Below are positions 8,840 to 17,300 of a DNA stretch of 64,000 nucleotides, one piece after another. Source of the stretch: Hassallia sp050875635 (GTDB taxonomy: Bacteria; Cyanobacteriota; Cyanobacteriia; Cyanobacteriales; Nostocaceae); contig NZ_JBPAOH010000024.1 of NCBI RefSeq assembly GCF_050875635.1, positions 1-64,000 on the forward strand, read 5' to 3'. The number at the start of each line of letters is the position of its first letter. Position 1 is the stretch's first letter. Position numbers and translations under genes: made by a program. A model generated the notes under the pieces. That model saw only the letters and a program-made list of their open reading frames with translations, was not told the origin of the DNA and ran no database searches.

Positions 8840-8954
8840 ATTTAACTCCGGGAATTGAGGCTACAAAAAGTCCTAAAGCTTGTCTACAAAGTTATGCAAC
8901 CCATTGGACTCATTAAGGATTTATGATGGTTCTTAAAGTCACGAAAAAAATACT

Positions 8955-9010
8955 GCTTCAGCAGACGCTCCTTGGAGTGCGGAGCATCCCGTAGGGAACG
9001 CTATCGCCCC
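8955..9010. repeat. interspersed GC-rich cyanobacterial repeat
   Basis: The stretch GACGCTCCTTGGAGTGCGGA then GCATCCCGTAGGGAACGC is a dispersed imperfect palindrome type frequent in Nostoc-like genomes. It lies in the 202-bp gap before the SGNH gene. Confidence 0.5.
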
Positions 9011-9041
9011 TTTTCTTTACACCTTGTTTGAAAATAAAATT

Positions 9042-10205
9042 ATGAAGATTAATTCTCGGCTAGTCTTGCTGAACATTGCACTAACTTTAGTTTTAATATT
9101 TAGCATTAATTTATTGAGTAATGTCATATTGTTTATATCTTCACAAGTTGCTTATGCCATCGGGTTTGAGCAACCAATTGGTCTCCCTAAATCTATGAAA
9201 AATGGAGATTTAACCCAAAAAAATATCTATCGAGAGTTTCAACAACTCCAAACTAGGTATGAACCATTTATTGGGTGGTCAATAAAACCTTTCCAGGGAT
9301 TAACAACTAACATTGATGCTAATGGCGATCGCATACACTTTAATAAAGTATCTCAGGAAAATTTAGACAAAAGAGTTTACTTCTTTGGTGGTTCGACAGT
9401 ATGGGGTTCAGGAGTTTCGGATGAAGGAACTCTGCCAGCTTTATTTAATACAATTTCTGGACTTCCCACCTCCAATAAAGGAGAATCTGCTTTTATCAGT
9501 CGTCAATCACTTGCTAAATTTATTAATCTGAGCGCTGATGATGAAAAGATAAATACAGCAATTTTCTACGATGGAATCAATGATGTTCAAACTTCTTGCA
9601 GAAAAGAGCTTAAAATCAATGAACATGTATATACAGATAAATTTATAAAAATCTTGGATGAAAATAGTTTAGCATCCAATAATATTTTTTTGAAGAAATA
9701 TTTAGATATCCTATTTATTAGAGGAACACTAAATTTAGCTACGGCTATTTCTCATGTAATCAATATCAATAGTTCTGATACAAAAAATAAACATTTAATT
9801 TGTGACGGACAAGAAGAAAAAGCAAAAAAAGTTGCTGTAACTTTGGTTAATAATTGGGAAATAGCTCATGATATTGCAGTAGCACGAGGTATAATTTTTT
9901 TTGCAGTACTCCAGCCTGTTGCTTTTATTGGAACATTAAGCTTAGACAATTTAGAGTCTTTAGAAGTATATAAAATTAATAAATTTGAAGAGCAGTATAA
10001 AGCTGTATATCCAATTATTAAAAATATTATTCACGAGCGAGGGTATGACTGGATATTTGATTATACAGATTTATTTTCAACAGATAAATCTGTTTATATA
10101 GACTTTGCTCATGTTACTGAATCAGGAAATCAAATTATCGCAGAGCAGCTTTTTAAAGATATAAATAACTATGAAAAAATTCATCCGATAGCAAATACTA
10201 ATTAA
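9042..10205 (+). CDS. membrane-anchored SGNH/GDSL-like hydrolase
   Basis: I choose ATG 9042 (MKINSRLVLLN) over the in-frame TTG at 9024. Residues about 7-40 form a signal anchor. The SGNH blocks are recognisable: a nucleophile block FFGGSTVWGSG (Ser118), block III FYDGINDVQ (Asn of G-x-N-D, near residue 180) and a C-terminal DFAHVTESG (Asp354, His357) that supplies the usual D-x-x-H. Such proteins O-deacylate or acylate surface glycans or lipids; the exact substrate is unknown. AT-rich codon use is stronger than in the NRPS genes. The next gene starts 3 bp after the stop, so they are surely co-transcribed. Confidence 0.75.
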   Translation: MKINSRLVLLNIALTLVLIFSINLLSNVILFISSQVAYAIGFEQPIGLPKSMKNGDLTQKNIYREFQQLQTRYEPFIGWSIKPFQGLTTNIDANGDRIHFNKVSQENLDKRVYFFGGSTVWGSGVSDEGTLPALFNTISGLPTSNKGESAFISRQSLAKFINLSADDEKINTAIFYDGINDVQTSCRKELKINEHVYTDKFIKILDENSLASNNIFLKKYLDILFIRGTLNLATAISHVININSSDTKNKHLICDGQEEKAKKVAVTLVNNWEIAHDIAVARGIIFFAVLQPVAFIGTLSLDNLESLEVYKINKFEEQYKAVYPIIKNIIHERGYDWIFDYTDLFSTDKSVYIDFAHVTESGNQIIAEQLFKDINNYEKIHPIANTN

Positions 10206-10208
10206 GTT

Positions 10209-11873
10209 ATGAAATCTCGGCAAATTTTACTTTTTTTGACAATCATACCGATTTTATTGTTAATATTTATAGCTCTAAAGAATCCTCAGAGTCTTTATAG
10301 CGATTCGGCGTGGCAGATGAAGGCGTTACAACAGTTTATCGCTGGAGACTCCCCGTCGTTTAATCATCTAGTAAGACCTAGTTATGATGACCTTGCTGTT
10401 AATAAAGCTATATGGATTACTTGGTGGCCTCCTGGAACTAATTTGTTAGCCTATCCGCTGATGGCACAGGGAATACCAGTGGGTATTAGTATCCGCATAA
10501 TTGCGATCGCTAGCTTTATTCTAGGTTCTTTAGGTTGGATTTGTTGGTTTTCTTTGTTTGATTTTCCTATTTGGATAGGGGTAATTCTAGCTCTTACTAT
10601 TCCTAGTCTGCGCTGTGGCAATCATGCTTTGTTTCAGTATTCTGCCGAAGTTCTAGTTTATGCTTATGCTCCTTGGTTGATTTTAATTACTTATCAATTT
10701 AGTAAATATTTGAATAATGAAACTACTTTTATAAAAAATATTGTCAAATATTTAGTCATTTCGCCTGTCATCGGTTTAATTCTCGGCTTTGGCTATATCC
10801 TAAAATACTCACTCTTATTTGTTGTGTTAGGAGCGTTAATTTATCTAGGATTTCAATGCATTACTAATAACAATTCACGCCAGCAAAAAATTAGTAAATT
10901 AACAGCTTATGTATTAGTCTGCTTATTTTGTGGTATTCCCTTGTTAACTCTCAACTTAGTCAACCAGAATCTAGGGGAAACAGCAAATCTTATTACAGCT
11001 ACAGCTAAAATAATTAGCTTAAAATGGCAAAACTTTATCTATGTGATAGCTAATCCTGCACTAGCTATGACCGATGCCGAATTACTTTGGAAAATGCTCC
11101 TTAATTTTCAACATTCCATTGCTCCAAGTTCGCTTTGGATAGGTTTAATCGGCATTCCCGGAGGCATATTATTGCTATGGTTGATTTTACGCGATCGGGC
11201 ATTACCAGAAGCCAGCTTATTAGCTAAAATTGTATTTTTTACCAGTATGGCAGCTATATTTGGTATTTGGTCAGTTGGTGCAACTGTTAGTTACGAGGCA
11301 CGTCATGTAGTCCCAGCAAGTCTGGCTATTTTACCTGTAGCGTTACAATCGGGATATGAATTATGGCACAAAAAGTCTAATAGCTTTTTAATCAAAGGTT
11401 CTTTGTGCATTGCTGCTATCTTTTATCTTGCTATTCCTCTGGCTTATAGTAGTACCTCTATTATTGTTAAAGCGCTGGAAACGTCCGTTCATTATACACC
11501 TGCTTCCAGCCAAATTTATAACCCTTGGTTAGCTTCTCAAGACTTAGCTAGGGTTCGGACAGAATTAGTCAAAGATTTTAACGAGCAAACAGACATCTGG
11601 TATTTACCAGAGCCGATTACAGCCTTAGATTTACCAGGAAGAGCAATGATTACTAGTGGTGATTTTTACCAAGGTTTACAAGATGCAAATTTACATCGTC
11701 AAGCCTTTCATACTAGCACCCATCTGCGCGTTCACGTTCTCTTGCCGCGTTCTTTTGAAGATAATGGTAAAGGTCTGCTGATTAGATCGTCTTTTGTCCA
11801 AGCACATGAATGGATTTGTCAAGAAATAGAGGGCAGTAATTACGTTAAATGGACATCGACATTAGAAGTATAA
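10209..11873 (+). CDS. multi-pass membrane protein, GT-C glycosyltransferase-like
   Basis: This 554-residue protein has about 10 membrane helices. After the first helix comes a loop with LYSDSAWQMK, which fits the acidic catalytic loop of GT-C fold transferases (polyprenyl-phosphate-sugar dependent, such as the GT39/GT83 and mannosyl/arabinosyl types). A ~120-residue soluble C-terminal part follows. Start ATG 10209 is 3 bp past the SGNH gene. Together with the GT2 and flippase-like genes it would suit building a surface glycan or glycolipid from lipid-linked sugar. It converges on the minus-strand gene with a 10-bp gap. Family assignment is by topology and the acidic loop only. Confidence 0.65.
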   Translation: MKSRQILLFLTIIPILLLIFIALKNPQSLYSDSAWQMKALQQFIAGDSPSFNHLVRPSYDDLAVNKAIWITWWPPGTNLLAYPLMAQGIPVGISIRIIAIASFILGSLGWICWFSLFDFPIWIGVILALTIPSLRCGNHALFQYSAEVLVYAYAPWLILITYQFSKYLNNETTFIKNIVKYLVISPVIGLILGFGYILKYSLLFVVLGALIYLGFQCITNNNSRQQKISKLTAYVLVCLFCGIPLLTLNLVNQNLGETANLITATAKIISLKWQNFIYVIANPALAMTDAELLWKMLLNFQHSIAPSSLWIGLIGIPGGILLLWLILRDRALPEASLLAKIVFFTSMAAIFGIWSVGATVSYEARHVVPASLAILPVALQSGYELWHKKSNSFLIKGSLCIAAIFYLAIPLAYSSTSIIVKALETSVHYTPASSQIYNPWLASQDLARVRTELVKDFNEQTDIWYLPEPITALDLPGRAMITSGDFYQGLQDANLHRQAFHTSTHLRVHVLLPRSFEDNGKGLLIRSSFVQAHEWICQEIEGSNYVKWTSTLEV

Positions 11874-11883
11874 TAAGAAGCAA

Positions 11884-12888
11884 TTAAGTTACAGTTTCTT
11901 GCCCTTGTGATACTTGATATTCTTGAGAGTCTTTAACTAAATATTGTCCCAAAAAGGGCAAACCGCCAAGGGCAGGTAACAAATAGCGTGAGGTACAAAG
12001 TAGCGCTAAAGCCGCAGCTGTAGGGGCATCGAAATAAGGCTGATAAAAAGCGATTAAAGCCGCGTCACGAGTTCCAATTCCCGCAAAAGTTAAAGGCAGT
12101 AAACCTGCTAGAATTGCTAGAGGTGAAAGGGCTAGATTTGCTAAAAACGGTGTCCATGCTTTCAGTGCTAGGATAAATAACCAAATTTGTAATAGGTGTA
12201 GAAACCAGATAAAAATAGAAACCATAGTTATCTTAGCTAGCTGTTCCTTGTTGCTCCAGAAATAATTTTGCATTTCTAGCCAAGATACCTGTAAACTTTC
12301 TAGTTTAGAAGCAATTTTATTTGGAGCTATTTTCACCGCTATATTGAAAAATCTCTGAGAAATTTTTGAGGAACTCAGTAATAAGATACCTGTCACCAGT
12401 CCGAAAGCAACGCTGCTAGTCATTATCCAAAATAACCAATCTTTAGCAGGATAAAGTATTAAACCAAATGCACACCACAGTAGCAAGGATAATAAATCGC
12501 AAGCTTTCTCAAAAACAACTAAGGATAGAGACAGAGAGCCATCTAAATGTCCTCGCTGCTTCATAAAATAGGCTTTGGCAATGTCTCCCATTTTTGAGGG
12601 CAATAACATATTTAAGACGCTAGCTGCTAAGATTAAGCGATTGGCTTCGCCAAATCCTAAAGTTTGTCCTCTTGGCATGAGTTGTTGTAGTCGCCAGGAA
12701 GTCAACATTGTTAAGGGTACAACCATGCCTAGACTAACTACCATCCACCCACTCTGACAATTCTTAAATACCTCTATTAATTGATGCAAGTCTATCTTCC
12801 AGTAGATTGCTCCTAGAATCAATAAACTAACAATTAAAGATATAATTTTTGTGGCTCCTGTCTTTTGTATTGATTGTTGATTAGTCAT
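11884..12888 (-). CDS. lysylphosphatidylglycerol synthase TM-region/UPF0104 family protein
   Basis: This 334-residue protein has about 8 membrane helices and no soluble transferase domain. The blocks WMVVSLGMVVPLTMLTSWRL, LPSKMGDIAKAYFMKQ and PLTFAGIGTRDAAL are typical of the UPF0104 (YbhN/AglD-like) membrane family, the flippase part of MprF without the lysyl-transferase part. It is often found next to a GT2, as here (17 bp away), in glycolipid or polyprenyl-phosphate-sugar systems. Likely role: moving or presenting a lipid-linked sugar (inference). Start ATG 12888. Confidence 0.85.
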   Translation of the reverse strand: MTNQQSIQKTGATKIISLIVSLLILGAIYWKIDLHQLIEVFKNCQSGWMVVSLGMVVPLTMLTSWRLQQLMPRGQTLGFGEANRLILAASVLNMLLPSKMGDIAKAYFMKQRGHLDGSLSLSLVVFEKACDLLSLLLWCAFGLILYPAKDWLFWIMTSSVAFGLVTGILLLSSSKISQRFFNIAVKIAPNKIASKLESLQVSWLEMQNYFWSNKEQLAKITMVSIFIWFLHLLQIWLFILALKAWTPFLANLALSPLAILAGLLPLTFAGIGTRDAALIAFYQPYFDAPTAAALALLCTSRYLLPALGGLPFLGQYLVKDSQEYQVSQGQETVT

Positions 12889-12905
12889 TCTTTATTCAAC
12901 TCTAT

Positions 12906-13865
12906 TTAGGAATTGTGAATTGATTCGGTGGTATTATTCCAGCGCCTTTGCTGTTGAATTTCTTCGAGGAGTTTGCGGTTAGCTGCTATCAAGTCGGCAA
13001 CCAGACCAAAGAGCCACAACTGAAAGCCAATGATAATCAAGATAGCAGCAAGAATTAAGCTGGGAACGCGGGTTCTTTCGCTACCCATAAAGAAATATAT
13101 TAGCCAGCGAATCCCTAAAATAATACCCGCGCCCAAGGGGATATTTCCCAATAACAAAAAGAAGCGCAGGGGCTTGTACAGCATGAAAATGCGGAGAATC
13201 GTAAAAAACGATCGCACGACATAATTCCAATTGCTCCGTACTAGACGAGATGGGCGTAACGCCGGATTTGTTTTAATCGGTACTGAAGTAATTGCTATTC
13301 CTTTTTGCCCTGCTTGGATAATTGTCTCAAGGGTATAGGTATAACTATTAAAAACATTGAGTTGCATAGCGGCTTGACGACTGAAAGCACGAAAACCGCT
13401 AGGAGCGTCGGGAATATCGGTATTAGAAGCAATGCGTACTACCCAACTTCCTAATTTTTGTAGTAGCTTTTTGAATGGAGAAAATTCAGGATTTGTCTGA
13501 ATCGATCTGGCTCCTACTACTATTTCTGCTTTTTTTAGAAGAATAGGTCCAATTAATTTCGGAATGTCCGCAGCACAGTATTGATTGTCTGCATCTGTAT
13601 TCACAATAATATCTGCCCCGGCTTGGACAGATGCTTCTAGCCCAGCCATAAAAGCTTTGGCGAGACCTTGGTTTTGGGGGAAACTGACGATATGATCGAC
13701 CCCGTGTAATTTTGCTACTTCTATTGTGCGATCGCGACTGCCATCATTGATTACCAACCATTCGACGGTATCGACTCCAGATAATTGACGCGGCAGTTCT
13801 TTCAAAGCTATTCCTAGAGTTTCTTCTTCGTTGTAGCAGGGAATTTGGATAATCAGTTTTGTCAT
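12906..13865 (-). CDS. family 2 glycosyltransferase (dolichyl-phosphate-mannose synthase-like)
   Basis: The 319-residue protein has a GT-A domain at about 1-220: IPCYNEEETLG, INDGSRDRT, and a DAD metal motif (residues 91-93) in VNTDADNQYCAADIP. GARSI and DAPSGFRAFSR follow. Two C-terminal membrane helices (about 235-260 and 275-300) and a coiled, charged tail complete it. This is the layout of polyprenyl-phosphate glycosyltransferases. It is the first gene of a two-gene minus-strand operon with the UPF0104 gene, with 482 bp upstream that it shares divergently with the PKS. Confidence 0.92.
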   Translation of the reverse strand: MTKLIIQIPCYNEEETLGIALKELPRQLSGVDTVEWLVINDGSRDRTIEVAKLHGVDHIVSFPQNQGLAKAFMAGLEASVQAGADIIVNTDADNQYCAADIPKLIGPILLKKAEIVVGARSIQTNPEFSPFKKLLQKLGSWVVRIASNTDIPDAPSGFRAFSRQAAMQLNVFNSYTYTLETIIQAGQKGIAITSVPIKTNPALRPSRLVRSNWNYVVRSFFTILRIFMLYKPLRFFLLLGNIPLGAGIILGIRWLIYFFMGSERTRVPSLILAAILIIIGFQLWLFGLVADLIAANRKLLEEIQQQRRWNNTTESIHNS

Positions 13866-13909
13866 TTGATTGGCAACTTGAAATGAGAATTTTTTTTACT
13901 CAATCAGGA

Positions 13910-14055
13910 TTTATACGCTCCGTTTTAAATGTAAGATAGGCAGTACCCATTTTACGCTACCTGTAGTTAATAACGGTTCTGTTTGCGTAGAGCTTGCGAA
14001 TGATACACAAAAACAAAGATCGACCAAGATATTATACACCTGAGTTCGACGGCAA
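13910..14055 (+). repeat. left copy of a ~135-bp inverted dispersed repeat
   Basis: This stretch and the reverse complement of about 60896-61040 align almost throughout with roughly 80% identity and a few gaps. Shared blocks include TAAATGTAAGAT, TACCCATTTTA, TTCTGTTTGCGTAGA and GAATGATACACAAAAACAAAG. Here it lies in the promoter region between the GT2 and the PKS. Confidence 0.8.
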
Positions 14056-14120
14056 AAAAAGTCGGAAAATTAGCCCAGTACACTTTGTAGCAATACAGCC
14101 CTGTATTGCTACAGTCTAAA

Positions 14121-14190
14121 CTGTCTTAACTGTCTTGCTTAACTGTCTTATCTGTCTTAACTGTCTTATCTGTCTTAACTGTCTTATCTG
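14121..14190 (+). repeat. 9-bp CTGTCTTA(A/T) tandem repeats upstream of the PKS
   Basis: Units start at 14121, 14130 (interrupted, 13 bp), 14143, 14152, 14161, 14170 and 14179. They read CTGTCTTAA and CTGTCTTAT in alternation. This is an imperfect direct array 160 bp upstream of the PKS start; a regulatory role is possible but unproven. Confidence 0.9.
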
Positions 14191-14347
14191 GGATTGCAAA
14201 TAACACTTAAATATCGAATAATGTTTCACTAGACAGGGAACGTTCTGCTCGCTTACTAAGTTTCAAGAAGAAAACCTTGATATTGCCTCAATTTTCGGTC
14301 AAGATATACTTCCAGATTTCGTTCGTTTTATAGATAAAAGCACAATA

Positions 14348-17300
14348 ATGAACAATTTAGAAATAGCAGTAATCGCCATGTCAGGTCGTTTACCGGGAGC
14401 AAAAAATATCGAAGAATATTGGCAGAACCTGCTTCATGGTGTAGAATCTATTTCTTGGTTCTCAGATGAGGAGTTGTTAGCTGAAGGTGTAAAACCAGAG
14501 TTGTTGAGTAACCCCAACTATATAAGATCTGGTGGAGTGCTGTCTGAGATAGATATGTTCGATGCCAGTTTCTTTGGTTTTAGTCCCAGCGAAGCTAAAT
14601 TAATGGACCCACAACAACGCATGTTCTTAGAATGTGCGTGGGAGGCCATAGAGAAGGCAGGTTATAACCCAGAAACTTATGATGGTCTAATTGGCGTTTA
14701 TGCGGGCATAGGTATAAACACTTATTTAATTAATAATATTTATCAAAATCCAGATATATTGGAGTTAGTTAATCTGCACCAACTGGTGACAGCCAACGAT
14801 AAAGATTATTTGCCGACGCGAGTGTCTTACAAGCTGAACTTGAAAGGACCTTCCGTAAACGTGCAAACGGCGTGTTCTACATCATTGGTAGCAGTGCATC
14901 TGGCTATCATGAGTTTGCTCAATGGTGAATGCGATATGGCTTTGGTCGGTGGGGTGTCGGCGCGAGTTCCTCACAAAGTAGGTCATTTGTATGAAGAAGG
15001 AATGATCTTATCGCCAGATGGACATTGTCGGGCTTTTGATGCCCAAGCAAGAGGGACTGTAGGCGGAAATGCTGTAGGAATTGTTGTTCTGAAACGACTC
15101 TCAGATGCTCTAGCCGATGGAGATTGCGTCCACGCGACAATCAAAGGATCGGCTATTAATAATGATGGTTCCTTGAAAATAGGCTATACAGCTCCTAGTA
15201 TAGACGGTCAAGCAGCGGTTATTGCGGAAGCTCAGGCAGTGGCAGGAGTCGATCCAGAAACAATTACCTATATTGAAGCCCACGGCACGGGAACAAATTT
15301 GGGCGATCCCATTGAAATAGCAGCACTGACACAAGCTTTTAAGGAAAAGACGGATCGGAAAAACTTCTGCGCGATCGGCTCAGTAAAAACTAATATAGGT
15401 CATACGGATGCAGCATCGGGTGTCGCGAGCTTGATTAAAACGGTATTAGCGTTGAAGAACAAAACAATACCTCCTAGCTTACATTTTGAAAAGCCAAACC
15501 CTAAGATTGATTTTGCCAATAGTCCTTTCTACGTTAATAATCGCTTGTCGAAATGGGAAACGAATGGTTTTCCCCGCCGCGCTGGGGTTAGTTCCTTTGG
15601 GATTGGAGGCACTAACGCCCATATTATCTTAGAAGAAGCGCTGCCTCAAGAAGCATCTACTGAATCACGTCCCTGGCAAATTATAGTCATTTCAGCGAAA
15701 ACAAGTCATGCCCTAGAGCAAAGCACAAAAAATTTATCAGCCTATTTCCAGCAAGAACCAAAACTGAACATCGCGGACGTAGCATATACTCTGAGTATGG
15801 GTCGCCAAGCATTTAACTACAGACGTATGCTTGTTTGTCAGCAGCTTGATGAAGCGGCGATCGCCCTAAGTAAATTAGAACCAACACAAGTTTTTACCAG
15901 CAATATCGAACCCAAAGAACGACCATGTGTGTATATGTTTTCTGGGCAGGGTTCTCAGTATGTTAACATGGGGCGGGAATTATACGAGAGCGAATCAATC
16001 TTTAGAGAGCAAGTCGATCGCTGTGCGGAATTATTGCTGCCGGAACTAGGACTGGATTTGCGCTCGGTACTCTATCCGAGTGCGGAAAAAGTCGAGGTTG
16101 CAGCCCAACAACTCAAACAAACAAAAATAGCACAACCAGCTCTATTCGTAATCGAATATGCCTTGGCGCAGCTATGGCAGGCTTGGGGAGTGCAGCCAGA
16201 AGCGGCGATCGGTCATAGTATTGGAGAATATGTAGCAGCTTGTATAGCAGAAGTTTTTTCTTTAGAAGACGCCTTATCTTTGGTGGCGGCTCGTGGGAAA
16301 ATGATGCAGGAAATGCCCACCGGTGCTATGCTTTCTATTCCTCTACCAAAAGAAAAAGTAAAAGCCGCCTTAGGAACAGAACTATCATTAGCAACAATTA
16401 ACTCTCCGTCTAGTTGCGTGGTTTCAGGTCCTGTTGCAGCAGTCGAGGCTTTAGAAAAACAACTCGCATCTCAAGATATTCAATGTCGTCGGCTGAACAC
16501 TTCCCATGCTTTTCATTCCTGGATGATGGACCCGATGTTAGACCGCTTTGCAAGGCGGGTAAAACAAGTTAGTCTTCAGCCTCCAAAAATTCCCTACTTG
16601 TCCAACCTAACTGGCACATGGATTACAGTAACGCAAGCGACAGATCCTAACTATTGGGTACAACATCTGCGTGAAACGGTGCTATTTGCAGAAGGTTTGC
16701 TTTCTTTATTGCAAGATCCAGATCGAGTATTGCTAGAAGTCGGACCCGGACGAACCTTGAGTACCCTAGCTAAAAGACATCCAGATAAGTCTACAGCACA
16801 GTTAGTATTAACGTCGCTGCGTCATCCTCAAGAAGAACAGGCAGATCAAGCTTTTTTACTTGACACTTTGGGCAAGTTATGGTTGGCTGGGGTAAACGTG
16901 GATTGGGAACAATTCTACACTAGGGAGCGACGCCATCGTCTGCCATTGCCTACCTATCCCTTTGAACGCCAGCGTTACTGGATTTCACCTCAAAAACAGT
17001 CACACAAGATTGGTCAACCGATCAAACCTAGTGAAGAAGGTAAAAAGCAAGATATTACCGATTGGTTTTACATCCCATCTTGGAACAGGTCTCTGCCCGG
17101 AGCGGCTAAACAGGGCAAACTGCCCGATCGCGTCCTACTGTTTATTGATGAGTATGGTTTGGGCGAGCAACTGGCGAAACAGCTACAAGAACAAAGTATC
17201 GAGGCGATCGCCGTTAAGATTGGAGAATCCTTTACCAAGCTGCACGATCGCTTGTATGCGATTAATCCAAGAGAAATCAAGGACTATGAGAGATTGTTCG

